Positions 1-8,089 of a stretch of DNA of 64,000 nucleotides are shown here, piece after piece. The stretch is from Streptomyces anulatus. GTDB taxonomy: Bacteria > Actinomycetota > Actinomycetes > Streptomycetales > Streptomycetaceae. Both the position numbers and the translations under genes were made by a program. Positions within the stretch are counted from its first letter, which is position 1; every line of letters starts with the position of its first letter. The stretch is from contig NZ_JOEZ01000016.1 of NCBI RefSeq assembly GCF_000721175.1, positions 1 to 64,000 on the forward strand, written 5' to 3'. The notes below the pieces were generated by a model. That model worked only from the letters and a program-made list of their open reading frames with translations, was not told the origin of the DNA and did no database searches.

Positions 1-100
1 CCGCGCCATCGACCACCGCACCCACAGGACCACCGTCCACATCGAGATCCAGCACGTTGCCAAACCCGTCAGACGGCTAACCGAACGGCATTGGCCCTAA
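1..100 (+). CDS. 3' end of an unidentified gene (partial)
   Basis: An open frame enters from the left edge in frame 2 and ends at a TAA at 98-100, giving 32 residues rich in His, Arg and Thr. Third positions are mostly G or C, as expected for coding DNA here, but a few A-ending codons occur near the end. No family is recognisable from so short a tail. It could equally be non-coding sequence open by chance. Confidence 0.22.
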   Translation, partial: RAIDHRTHRTTVHIEIQHVAKPVRRLTERHWP

Positions 101-279
101 CCCCTGTTACACGCCCGTCGACAATCCCGGACAACGCCGTCCTGAAGTACGGACGTTCGACAACCGAAAAGGGCCGTCGTACCGGGACAGGGCGGAGGGG
201 CGCCTCGGACGGGTGTGCGAGCGCCGCTTTCACGCCGCACGCACGCCCCCGCCCGGGCGCCCCCTCACGCGTGGAGGGC

Positions 280-2883
280 TCAGGCAGCGGCCCGGTCGCA
301 CTCCTGGCCGCGCAGCGCCCGCGCGAGATCGTCCCGGGCCTCCAGCACCAGCCGCCGCAGCGCCGGGGCCGCGTCCTCGTGCTCGCCCAGCCAGGCGTCC
401 GTCGCCGCGAGGGTGTCGGTGCTGTCCTGGAGACCGGGGAACATTCCCCGCACCACGTGCATGCCGATCTGGATGGACCGCTCCGCCCAGATCCGCTCGA
501 TCACCTCGAAGTAGCGGCTCGCGTACGGGGCGAGCAGCTCCCGCTGGGAGGGCTGGCCGAAGCCCGCGATCGTCGCCTCGACCAGCGCGTTGGACAGCTT
601 GTCCGACTCCACGACCGCCGCCCACGCCTGGGCCTTGACCGCTTCCGAGGGTCGCGAGGCCAGGCACCGTACGTGGTGGCGCTTGCCGGACGCCGTGTCG
701 TCGCGGGCCAGTTCGGCGTCGATCGCCGCCTCGTTCGCCACCCCGTGCGAGGCCAGCGGGGAGAGGAAGGACCAGCGCAGCTCCTGGTCGACGTCGAGAC
801 CGTCGATCCGGGCCGTGCCCTCCAGCAGCCCGCCCAGCAGCTGGAAGTCCGCCTCCGACGAGGCGACCGCCGCGAAGAACCGGGCCCAGGTCAGCTGGTG
901 CTGGCTGCCCGGCTCGGCGGTCCGCAGCTCGCGCAGCGCGCCCTCGGCCAGAGCCCGGCCGCCCTCCTCGCGCCAGTCGGGGGCGGCGTAGTCGACCAGC
1001 GCCGACTGCGCCCAGGCGTGCAGCATCTGGAGCACGCCGATGTCGCTCTCCCGCCCGGCGAACGCCAGCACCAGCGCGACGAAGTCACGGGCCGGCAGCA
1101 GTGCGTCCCGGGTCAGGTTCCACAGGGCCGACCAGCACAGGGCACGGGCCAGCGGGTCCGTGATCTCGCCCAGGTGGTCGCGGAGCGTGGCCAGCGACGC
1201 CTCGTCGAAGCGGACCTTGCAGTACGTGAGGTCGTCGTCGTTGACCAGGATCAGATCGGGACGCTCCGAGCCGGCCAGCGCCTCCACCACGGTCCGCTCC
1301 CCGGCCACGTCGACCTCGGCGCGCGCGTAACGCGTCAGCTCGCCCTCGGGCGTACGCCGGTACAGGCCGACCGCGACGCGGTGCGGGCGCAGCTCCGGGT
1401 GCGAGGCGGCGGCCTCCTGGACGACGGCCAGCTCGGTCAGGACGCCGGCCGCGTCGTACGTCGGCACGGGAGCGAGCACGTTGACGCCCGCCGTCTGGAG
1501 CCAGGAGCGCGACCAGGCCGTCATGTCGCGGCCCGAGGTCTCGGCGAGCACCGACAGCAGGTCGCCGAGACGGGTGTTGCCGTAGGCGTGCTGTTTGAAG
1601 TAGCGCCGCGCGCCCTCGAGGAAGGCGTCGCGTCCCACGTACGCCACGAGCTGCTTCAGCACGGACGCGCCCTTGGCGTACGTGATCCCGTCGAAGTTCA
1701 GCTTGGCGTCCTCCAGGTCACGGATGTCGGCCGTGATGGGGTGGGTGGAGGGCAGCTGGTCGGCGCGGTAGGCCCATGCCTTGCGGTTGTTGGCGAAGGT
1801 GATCCAGCCGTTGGTGAAGCGGGTCGCCTCGACCATCGAGAAGGAGCCCATGAAGTCCGCGAAGGACTCCTTCAGCCACAGGTCGTCCCACCACTCCATG
1901 GTGACGAGGTCGCCGAACCACATGTGCGCCATCTCGTGCAGGATGACGTTGGCACGCCGCTCGTAGGCCGCCGAGGTGACCTTGCCGCGGTAGATGTACT
2001 CCTCGCGGAAGGTGACCATGCCCGGGTTCTCCATGGCACCGAGGTTGTACTCGGGCACGAAGGCCTGGTCGTACTTCCCGAAGGGGTACGGGTAGTCGAA
2101 GTGGTCGTGGAAGAAGTCCAGGCCCTGCTTGGTGATCAGGAAGACGTCGTCCGCGTCGAAGTGCTTGGCGAGCCCCTTGCGGCACATCGCGCCGAGCGGG
2201 ACCTCCAGCGTCGTGCCGTCGTCGAACGTACGGCTGTAGTGGTCGCTCACGTAGTGGTACGGACCGGCGACGACGGCCGTGATGTACGTGGAGACCGGCT
2301 TGGTCTCCGCGAAGGTCCACACCTCGCCCTCGCGCGACTCCTCGGCCCCGTTGGACCAGACCCGCCAGCCCGCCGGGGCGGTCACCTGGAAGCGGTAGGG
2401 AGCCTTGAGGTCGGGCTGTTCGAAATTGGCGAAGACGCGGCGGGCGTCGGCCGGCTCGTACTGCGTGTAGAGGTAGACCTCGCCGTCCTCCGGGTCGACG
2501 AAGCGGTGCATGCCCTCGCCGGTCCGGCTGTACGCGCAGCGGGCGTCGACCACGAGCACGTTCTCGCCCTCGACGAGCCCGTCCAGCGCCACCCGCGTCC
2601 CGTCGAACACGACGGCCGGGTCGAGGGCCGTCCCGTTCAGCGTCACCGCGTCCACACCCGGCGCCACCAGGTCGGCGAAGGTCGAGGCACCCGCACGGGC
2701 GGAGCGGAACCGGATCGTGGTGAGCGACCGGAACGTCCGCGGACCGCCGTCTCCGTCGCTCCCGTCGGCCCTCTCGGGCTCGCCGACGGCGGACCGCAGG
2801 TCGAGAGCGACCTCGTATCCGTCGACGGTCAGCAGCTCGGCCCTCTCACGGGCCTCGTCGCGGGACAGGTTTTCACCGGGCAC
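280..2883 (-). CDS. pepN: Aminopeptidase N (M1 zinc metallopeptidase)
   Basis: A cytosolic zinc aminopeptidase that removes N-terminal residues from peptides during protein turnover. The 867-residue product has the M1 family signatures in order: GAMEN at residues 282-286 (binds the free N-terminus) and HEMAH at 316-320, with the third zinc ligand Glu339 in KESFADF, followed by the C-terminal helical domain. Length fits the actinobacterial family (about 850-870). The GTG start at 2883 is chosen because a GAAGGAG ribosome-binding site lies 5 nt upstream and the product then begins MPGENLSRDEA, as I remember for S. coelicolor PepN. The frame stays open far upstream, but those codons lack a ribosome site. 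It is transcribed away from the nitroreductase-like gene at 3047. Confidence 0.96.
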   Translation of the reverse strand: MPGENLSRDEARERAELLTVDGYEVALDLRSAVGEPERADGSDGDGGPRTFRSLTTIRFRSARAGASTFADLVAPGVDAVTLNGTALDPAVVFDGTRVALDGLVEGENVLVVDARCAYSRTGEGMHRFVDPEDGEVYLYTQYEPADARRVFANFEQPDLKAPYRFQVTAPAGWRVWSNGAEESREGEVWTFAETKPVSTYITAVVAGPYHYVSDHYSRTFDDGTTLEVPLGAMCRKGLAKHFDADDVFLITKQGLDFFHDHFDYPYPFGKYDQAFVPEYNLGAMENPGMVTFREEYIYRGKVTSAAYERRANVILHEMAHMWFGDLVTMEWWDDLWLKESFADFMGSFSMVEATRFTNGWITFANNRKAWAYRADQLPSTHPITADIRDLEDAKLNFDGITYAKGASVLKQLVAYVGRDAFLEGARRYFKQHAYGNTRLGDLLSVLAETSGRDMTAWSRSWLQTAGVNVLAPVPTYDAAGVLTELAVVQEAAASHPELRPHRVAVGLYRRTPEGELTRYARAEVDVAGERTVVEALAGSERPDLILVNDDDLTYCKVRFDEASLATLRDHLGEITDPLARALCWSALWNLTRDALLPARDFVALVLAFAGRESDIGVLQMLHAWAQSALVDYAAPDWREEGGRALAEGALRELRTAEPGSQHQLTWARFFAAVASSEADFQLLGGLLEGTARIDGLDVDQELRWSFLSPLASHGVANEAAIDAELARDDTASGKRHHVRCLASRPSEAVKAQAWAAVVESDKLSNALVEATIAGFGQPSQRELLAPYASRYFEVIERIWAERSIQIGMHVVRGMFPGLQDSTDTLAATDAWLGEHEDAAPALRRLVLEARDDLARALRGQECDRAAA

Positions 2884-3003
2884 GGGCACTCCTTCGTGAC
2901 GCGCGTCATGTGTCGTGTTCGAACCCATTGATCCTTGCACGCGTCTCCGCGCGGCGGCATTCAGGGAATGGGCAGCCCCTCCGAAGGCGTTCTCGCCCGC
3001 GGG

Positions 3004-3037
3004 TGGAACACGCCCTTCTGTGGAACGCGCCCTTCTG
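3004..3037 (+). repeat. Tandem 17-bp direct repeat before the nitroreductase-like gene
   Basis: Two adjacent 17-bp copies, TGGAACACGCCCTTCTG at 3004-3020 and TGGAACGCGCCCTTCTG at 3021-3037, differ at one base. They sit directly before the GAGGAGAG ribosome-binding site of the gene at 3047, in the 163-bp region divergent from pepN, so they may be a recent duplication or a paired regulatory element. Confidence 0.8.
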
Positions 3038-3046
3038 AGGAGAGAC

Positions 3047-3697
3047 ATGTCCGAGAACACCCCCGCCAACGGCAGGACCCCGGTCGACTTCTGGTTCGAT
3101 CCGCTCTGCCCCTGGGCGTGGATGACCTCGCGCTGGATGCTGGAAGTGGAGAAGGTCCGCGACGTCGAGGTCCGCTGGCACGTGATGAGCCTGGCCGTCC
3201 TGAACGAGGACAAGCTGGACGACCTGCCGGAGGAGTACCGCGACCTCCTGGAGAACAAGGCCTGGGGCCCGGTCCGGGTCGTCGTCGCCGCACAGCAGCT
3301 GCACGGCGACGAGGTCGTCGGCCCCCTCTACACCGCGCTCGGCACCCGCTTCCACAACAACGGCGAGGGCCCCACCCGCGAGGCCGTGGCCGCCGCGCTG
3401 AAGGACGTGGGCCTGCCCGCCGACCTGGCCGGCCACGCCGACTCCGACCGTTACGACACCGAGCTGCGCGCCTCCCACAAGGAGGGCATCGACAAGGTCG
3501 GCCAGGAGGTCGGCACCCCGGTCATCGCCGTTCCCGGCGCGGACGGCGAGCAGATCGCCTTCTTCGGCCCGGTCGTCACCCCCGCCCCCAAGGGCGAGGA
3601 GGCGGCGAAGCTCTGGGACGGCACGCTGCTGGTCGCCTCCGTCCCGGGCTTCTACGAGATCAAGCGGACCCGGACGCAGGGCCCGGTCTTCGACTGA
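3047..3697 (+). CDS. DsbA-family mycothiol-dependent nitroreductase-like protein (Rv2466c/Mrx-2 type), CPWA variant
   Basis: A 216-residue thioredoxin-fold protein of the DsbA/2-hydroxychromene isomerase superfamily. The sequence closely resembles mycobacterial Rv2466c (mycoredoxin-2/mycothiol-dependent nitroreductase), with the shared DFWFDPLCPW start, HVMSLA, AWGPVR, GTP cis-Pro loop and a KRTRT tail. Rv2466c, as I remember it, uses a CPWC redox motif; here residues 21-24 are Cys-Pro-Trp-Ala, so the resolving cysteine is missing and only a monothiol mechanism (through mycothiol) is possible. The ATG at 3047 follows GAGGAGAG at a good distance, which rejects the longer open frame from 2915. 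It is probably monocistronic; the GNAT gene follows after 54 nt. Confidence 0.88.
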   Translation: MSENTPANGRTPVDFWFDPLCPWAWMTSRWMLEVEKVRDVEVRWHVMSLAVLNEDKLDDLPEEYRDLLENKAWGPVRVVVAAQQLHGDEVVGPLYTALGTRFHNNGEGPTREAVAAALKDVGLPADLAGHADSDRYDTELRASHKEGIDKVGQEVGTPVIAVPGADGEQIAFFGPVVTPAPKGEEAAKLWDGTLLVASVPGFYEIKRTRTQGPVFD

Positions 3698-3751
3698 CGC
3701 CGGCTGTTCCGTGCCCGCGCGTATCCGTGCGTCCGTACGCACAAGGGGATG

Positions 3752-4213
3752 ATGACTTCCATGCGGATACGCGCGGGCGAGGCGGCCGAGGCCGCCGCAC
3801 TGACGGAGCTGGCCCTCCGGTCGAAGGGCCACTGGGAGTACGACGCGGAGTTCCTGGCCGCCTGCCGGGAGGAGCTGACGATCCGTCCCGCGGAGGTGGC
3901 GGCCCGGCGGACGCTGGTGGCTGAGGAGGACGGCCGGATCCTCGGCTTCACCACCTTGGACGGCGCGCCGCCGAAGGGCGCGCTCGGCATGATGTTCGTC
4001 GAGCCGGACACCATCGGCAGAGGCATCGGGCGACGGCTGTTCACCCACACCATGGACGAGGCCCACCGCCTGGGCTTCACCCGCATCACCATCGACGCCG
4101 ACCCGAACGCGGAGCCGTTCTACCGGGCCATGGGCGCGGTCCGGATCGGCACCACCCCGTCCGGCTCCATCGAGGGCCGCGAACTGCCGCTGCTGGAAGT
4201 CGCGCCGGCCTGA
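3752..4213 (+). CDS. GNAT-family N-acetyltransferase
   Basis: A 153-residue acyl-CoA N-acyltransferase of the GNAT fold; the substrate is unknown. The acetyl-CoA binding segment is visible near residues 85-100 (FVEPDTIGRGIGRRLF, a Q/RxxGxG/A-type loop), followed by the usual C-terminal strand with NAEPFYRAMGA. Three in-frame ATGs (3749, 3752 and 3761) follow AAGGGG at 3743-3748. Spacing makes 3752 or 3761 more plausible than 3749, and the difference is at most four residues. It lies in the same direction as the nitroreductase-like gene and is closed by a strong hairpin at 4226. Confidence 0.85.
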   Translation: MTSMRIRAGEAAEAAALTELALRSKGHWEYDAEFLAACREELTIRPAEVAARRTLVAEEDGRILGFTTLDGAPPKGALGMMFVEPDTIGRGIGRRLFTHTMDEAHRLGFTRITIDADPNAEPFYRAMGAVRIGTTPSGSIEGRELPLLEVAPA

Positions 4214-4225
4214 AAACGGCCGGCC

Positions 4226-4251
4226 ACGGGCCGGGCGGGCTCCCGGCCCGT
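4226..4251 (+). terminator. Hairpin terminator after the GNAT gene
   Basis: Perfect 10-bp inverted repeat ACGGGCCGGG / CCCGGCCCGT with a 6-nt loop, starting 12 nt after the GNAT stop. It has no U-tract, which is common for Streptomyces terminators. Confidence 0.7.
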
Positions 4252-4280
4252 TGTCAGTGGTGCGCCGTACGGTGAGGATC

Positions 4281-4628
4281 ATGCGCATCTCACCGGAAAT
4301 GATCACGATCGACTGTGCGGACCCCCAGGCGCTGGCGGCCTGGTGGGCCGAGGCGCTGGGCGTCGAGGAGACACAGGACTACGACCAGTTCGTCGTCCTC
4401 GCCGCGACCCCGCTGGTCCTCGGCTTCCAGCGGGTGCCCGAGCCCAGGACCGCCAAGAACCGGGTGCACGTCGACTTCGCCTCGCCGGACCGCCCGGCCG
4501 ACGTGGAGCGCCTGGCGAAGCTGGGCGCGACCGTCGTCGGCGAGCGGTCCATGGAGGGCGGGACGTGGACGGTCCTCAGGGACCCGGAGGGCAACGAGTT
4601 CTGCCTCGCCGACGCCGGGAGCCACTGA
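4281..4628 (+). CDS. VOC-superfamily (glyoxalase/bleomycin-resistance fold) protein
   Basis: A 115-residue single-domain protein of the vicinal oxygen chelate fold. Typical features are the opening MITIDCADPQALAAWW, the middle NRVHVDFA strand, and the closing LRDPEGNEFCL, which carries the usual metal-ligand glutamate region. Members include lyases, dioxygenases and drug-binding proteins, so the substrate cannot be told. The ATG at 4281 follows GTGAGG at 4272-4277; the open frame from 4251 starts inside the preceding hairpin and is rejected. It converges on the purine permease gene. Confidence 0.87.
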   Translation: MRISPEMITIDCADPQALAAWWAEALGVEETQDYDQFVVLAATPLVLGFQRVPEPRTAKNRVHVDFASPDRPADVERLAKLGATVVGERSMEGGTWTVLRDPEGNEFCLADAGSH

Positions 4629-4656
4629 GGCCCGGGTCCCCTGACGCCGGGAACCG

Positions 4657-6105
4657 CTACTTGAGGCCGAGGAGCTGCTCCAGCGGGTCGATGACGAAGT
4701 AGACCAGGAAGAGCGCGGCCGTGCCCCACAGCAGCCAGTGGACTTCGCGCGCCTTGCCGAGGCACGCCTTGATGACCACGTAGGAGACGAAGCCGGCGCC
4801 GATGCCGTTGGTGATGGAGTAGGTGAACGGCATGACGACGATGGTGAGGAAGGCCGGGATGGCGACGTCGTAGCGATCCCAGTCGATGTGCTTGACCTGG
4901 GTCATCATCAGGAACCCGACCACGACGAGGGCGGGCGCCGCCGCCTGGAGCGGCACGATCGTCAGGACGGGCGTGAGGAAGAGGGCGAGCGCGAACAGGC
5001 CGCCGGTGACCATGTTGGCGAAGCCGGTACGGGCTCCTTCCCCGACACCCGCGGCGGATTCGATGTAGGTGGTGGCCGACGACGAGGACGCGGCGCCACC
5101 GGCGACCGCTGCCACACCGTCGATCAGCAGGACGCGGCCGAGACCGGGCACCTGGCCCCGCTCGTCGAGGAGCCCGGCCTCGGCCGTGACACCCACGACC
5201 GTGCCCATCGTGTCGAAGAAGTCGGACAGGATGAGGGTGAAGACGAGCAGGACGACCGTCAGAACGCTGACCTGGCCGAACGAGCCGAACAGGTCGAACT
5301 GGCCCAGCAGCCCGAAGTCGGGTGCGGCGACCGGGTTGTCGGGCATCGAGGGCGAGGTCAGGCCCCAGGACTTGATGCGGGCGATCTCGTTGACGACGAT
5401 GGCGACGACGGTCATCAGGACGATGCTGATGAGGATCGCGCCCTTGACCTTCCGGGCGACCAGGACGATCGTGAGGAGCACGCCGAGGCAGAAGACGAGC
5501 ATCGGCCAGCCGGTGAGCGTGCCGGTGCCGAGCTGGACGGGCACGGTGGAGTTCGCGGCGTCGGGGATGCGGGTGACGAATCCGGCGTCCACGAAGCCGA
5601 TGAAGGCGATGAAGAGACCGATGCCGACGCTGATGGCCTGCTTGAGGGGCTGCGGAATGGCGTGCATGATCGCCTCGCGTAGCCCGGTCATCACCAGAAC
5701 GCAGATCAGCAGCCCTTCGAGCACGATGAGGCCCATCGCGTCGTCCCAGCTCATCAGGGGAGCGATCTGGTAGGCGACGACGGCGTTGATGCCCAGTCCC
5801 GCTGCCAGGGCCAGCGGCAGATTGCCGCCCACACCCATGATCAGCGTCATGACCGCGGCGACCAGCGCGGTGGCGGTGACCAGCTGCACGTTGTCCAGTT
5901 GCTCGCCGAACTTGTCCTCGGCCCCGCCGAGGATGATCGGGTTGAGCACGAGGATGTATGCCATCGTGAAGAACGTGGCGAATCCGCCGCGTATCTCCTG
6001 GATGTAGGTCGAACCGCGTTCGCTTATGCGGAAGAACCGGTCGACGGCGCCCACCGATCCGCTGGGCTTCGCGTCGGGCGGCGGGCTGGTCGTAGTGGGG
6101 TGCAT
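4657..6105 (-). CDS. NCS2-family purine permease, AzgA-type (guanine/hypoxanthine)
   Basis: A polytopic inner-membrane proton symporter of 482 residues for purine bases. The start of the membrane domain (RGSTYIQEIRGGFATFFTMAYI, then LNPIIL, from about residue 30) is characteristic of the AzgA branch of NCS2; about 12 hydrophobic segments follow, with the conserved TYIESAAGVGEGARTGFAN region near residue 340. The ATG at 6105 has AGGAG 8 nt upstream. The open frame extends upstream to 6273, but without a ribosome site. The 264-bp region between this gene and the -10 of the divergent regulator shows no recognisable purine riboswitch. Confidence 0.9.
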   Translation of the reverse strand: MHPTTTSPPPDAKPSGSVGAVDRFFRISERGSTYIQEIRGGFATFFTMAYILVLNPIILGGAEDKFGEQLDNVQLVTATALVAAVMTLIMGVGGNLPLALAAGLGINAVVAYQIAPLMSWDDAMGLIVLEGLLICVLVMTGLREAIMHAIPQPLKQAISVGIGLFIAFIGFVDAGFVTRIPDAANSTVPVQLGTGTLTGWPMLVFCLGVLLTIVLVARKVKGAILISIVLMTVVAIVVNEIARIKSWGLTSPSMPDNPVAAPDFGLLGQFDLFGSFGQVSVLTVVLLVFTLILSDFFDTMGTVVGVTAEAGLLDERGQVPGLGRVLLIDGVAAVAGGAASSSSATTYIESAAGVGEGARTGFANMVTGGLFALALFLTPVLTIVPLQAAAPALVVVGFLMMTQVKHIDWDRYDVAIPAFLTIVVMPFTYSITNGIGAGFVSYVVIKACLGKAREVHWLLWGTAALFLVYFVIDPLEQLLGLK

Positions 6106-6369
6106 GACGGAGTCTCCTGGGCCTGCGAATGATGGGTGAAGGGGATGGTGCCGGTGCTGCCCGATGTCAGTGGCAGGTGCTGTGCGAACGCACATGCGGC
6201 TCCTTGCGAGCGGATCATACGCGGCGACGGCGCGTTCGCAACTACCCGCGTAGAGGGTGTATTTGATGCCCATTAGGTCCTGTGGTTTCCTACGGAATCA
6301 GTGGTGACCTTTGCCGCCAAACCGGCAGGCAGCCGACAGTGGGTATGGAAGTGGCGGTGACAACTCCCC

Positions 6370-6381
6370 TACGCTCCGTAT
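6370..6381 (+). promoter_or_regulatory. Leaderless -10 element (TACGCT) for the regulator at 6382
   Basis: TACGCT at 6370-6375 ends 6 nt before the GTG, so transcription would start at or next to the start codon. No ribosome-binding site is present, and no clear -35 is seen. Confidence 0.55.
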
Positions 6382-7068
6382 GTGCACCCACCACTCCCTT
6401 TCAACGCGCGGGCAGCGCGCGCCCTGCGCGAGAAACTCGGGATGGCGCCCGGTCATGTCGCCTACGGCATGCGCGCGTCCTTCGGCACGTCACACGTCGG
6501 TCCCGAGCACGTGATCGCGTGGGAGCGCGGGACCCATGTGCCGGACGCGGCGGAATTCACGGCTCTGGCGGGCGCGTTGTGGTGTCAGCCCAGTGAGCTC
6601 ATGGGCCATCCGCGCACCTTGCTCGAACACCGCATCGCTCGCGGCGTCTCGGCCGAGGACGTCGCGCGCGCCACCGGCCTCACCCTCGACGCCTACCTGT
6701 CCATGGAGGAGGCCGGTCTGTGGACCGGCGACAAACGGCAGTCCGTCAAGCTCGGCGAGGTCCTCGGCCTTCCCCCGCGCGACTTCATCGCCATCACCAG
6801 GCTGGAGGAGGAGCTCGCCCGTCTCCTGGCCGAGGCGGTCTCCACGCGCTGGCAGGCGCACATCCGCGACATCGCCAAGCTCGTCTCGATGGAGCGCCGC
6901 GACCTGAAGGGCCCCTTGGCCGCCATGCACCAGGAGTACCAGGCCCTCCTGGCGGCCACTCTGAGCCGGGCCGGCGGCACCACCGCGTCCGGCGAGGCCG
7001 GGCGTCGCTACATCGAGGACATCGTCGACCACTTCTGGACCCGGCTGCCGGGATCCTCCCAGGCGTAG
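6382..7068 (+). CDS. XRE-type helix-turn-helix DNA-binding protein
   Basis: A 228-residue cytosolic protein with two successive helix-turn-helix-like segments: residues about 7-60 (ARALREKLGMAPGHVAYGM then VIAWERGTHVPD) and about 65-115 (ISAEDVAR-like RGVSAEDVARATGLTLDAYL). A helical C-terminal half follows. It lacks the usual ligand or peptidase domains of XRE regulators. The GTG start is chosen from the leaderless -10 at 6370-6375; the ATG at 6380 is in another frame. Its target is unknown; it is divergent from the purine permease. I recall similar conserved hypothetical DNA-binding proteins across Streptomyces. Confidence 0.85.
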   Translation: MHPPLPFNARAARALREKLGMAPGHVAYGMRASFGTSHVGPEHVIAWERGTHVPDAAEFTALAGALWCQPSELMGHPRTLLEHRIARGVSAEDVARATGLTLDAYLSMEEAGLWTGDKRQSVKLGEVLGLPPRDFIAITRLEEELARLLAEAVSTRWQAHIRDIAKLVSMERRDLKGPLAAMHQEYQALLAATLSRAGGTTASGEAGRRYIEDIVDHFWTRLPGSSQA

Positions 7069-7171
7069 CCCGGCGGGGGGCTCCGGCTGCTGCTCGGTGC
7101 CGTCGCCGAGGCCGCCTCGTCCCTCACGCTCGGGCTGGTACGGCCCTGGGGGAGACGGTGCCGCGACCCTT

Positions 7172-7828
7172 CTACGCCTCCGGCGCCGCCGCCTCCAGCT
7201 CCGCCACCGTGCCCGACATCACCGTACGGATGTGGCGCGTCAGGTGGTCCGCCGGCCAGTCCCACCAGGCCACCGTCAGCAGGCGCGCGATGTCCGCCTC
7301 CTCGTACCGGGTGCGGATCAGACGGGCCGGGTTGCCGCCGACGATGCCGTAGTCCGGGACGTCCGAGACCACCACGGACCGCGAGCCGATGATCGCCCCG
7401 TGCCCGATGCGGACGCCCGGCATGACCACGGCTTCGTAACCGATCCAGACGTCGTTGCCGATCACGGTGTCGCCCCGGTCGGGGAGGTCCGTCAGCAGGT
7501 CGAAGTGGTCGGTCCAGGAGCCGCCGAGGGTTGGGAACGGGAAGGTGGACGGGCCGTCCATACGGTGGTTGGAGCCGTTCATGATGAACCGCACGCCTGT
7601 GCCCAGGGCGCAGAACTTGCCGATCACCAGGCGCTCCGGCCCGTAGTGGTAGAGCACGTTGCGGGTCTCGAAGTCCGTGGCGTGCTCGGGGTCGTCGTAG
7701 TACGAGTACTCCCCGGCCTCGATCAGCGGCGAGGTCACCAGGGGCTTCAGCTGCACCACGCGCGGCTGGCCGGGCATCGGGTGCAGGACGGTGGGGTCGG
7801 CCGGGACGGGCGTGGGGGCAGAAGTCAT
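7172..7828 (-). CDS. Hexapeptide-repeat acetyltransferase of the XAT (CatB/Vat) group
   Basis: A 218-residue left-handed parallel beta-helix O-acetyltransferase. Imperfect hexapeptide turns run from about residue 70 to 175 (VIGKFCALGTGVRFIMNG, TVIGNDVWIGYEAVVMPGV, IGHGAIIGSRSVV). The NGSNHRMDG segment carries the histidine that is catalytic in xenobiotic acetyltransferases, and WWDWP near the C-terminus is typical of the Vat/CatB group. Relatives acetylate streptogramin A or chloramphenicol, but chromosomal Streptomyces members are often of unknown substrate, so no resistance phenotype can be claimed. GGAAG precedes the ATG at 7828. Confidence 0.88.
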   Translation of the reverse strand: MTSAPTPVPADPTVLHPMPGQPRVVQLKPLVTSPLIEAGEYSYYDDPEHATDFETRNVLYHYGPERLVIGKFCALGTGVRFIMNGSNHRMDGPSTFPFPTLGGSWTDHFDLLTDLPDRGDTVIGNDVWIGYEAVVMPGVRIGHGAIIGSRSVVVSDVPDYGIVGGNPARLIRTRYEEADIARLLTVAWWDWPADHLTRHIRTVMSGTVAELEAAAPEA

Positions 7829-7944
7829 GGGGGTCGCTTCCAGGGAGGGGCCACGGGCGGACGGGCGTGGATCATCGTGGCATCCGGGCCCGGCGGGGCG
7901 CGCACATTTTCCCGAGCGGCCGGGAGGGATGGGACGATGCGGCG

Positions 7945-8043
7945 GTGCGGGAAGTGCTGGACGCGATCGAGGCAGTGAACTGGGACGGGCTGCCGGGCCC
8001 CGCCGTGCTGTTCCCGGCCCGGTGCGGCGATCCCATGCGCTGA
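7945..8043 (+). pseudogene. Short orphan reading frame, possible 5' remnant of a larger gene
   Basis: A 33-codon frame begins with GTG at 7945 and stops with TGA at 8041. The first residues (REVLDAIEAVNWDGLPGP) resemble, in my memory, the N-termini of Streptomyces hypothetical proteins with a DAI-x-x-W-x-x-LPGP pattern, while the last ten residues look unrelated. It is followed at once by a 7-bp tandem repeat. A truncation remnant is my inference; it may also be chance coding. Confidence 0.3.
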
Positions 8044-8085
8044 GCCGGGAGCCGGCAGCCGGCAGCCGGGAGCCGGGAGCCGGCC
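8044..8085. repeat. Six tandem 7-bp units (GCCGGSM)
   Basis: Six consecutive heptamers of the form GCCGGGA or GCCGGCA (the last is GCCGGCC) lie between the orphan frame and the 3' end of the MFS gene. They could fold into GC-rich hairpins and help terminate the MFS transcript. Confidence 0.75.
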
Positions 8086-8089
8086 CGGC

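Noticed and set aside
91..2931. Long plus-strand reading frame of about 950 codons opposite pepN
   Set aside because: It mirrors the third-position GC bias of pepN, has no ribosome site or family pattern, and its product is low-complexity Arg/Gly/Val/Leu. Antisense frames of this kind are normal in high-GC DNA.
6106..6369. Purine riboswitch upstream of the purine permease
   Set aside because: No three-way-junction pattern or conserved core was recognisable on the minus strand; only weak AT-rich promoter-like sequence.
7172..7828. Calling the hexapeptide acetyltransferase a proven drug-resistance gene
   Set aside because: The XAT fold is clear, but chromosomal Streptomyces members vary in substrate and no resistance context is present.
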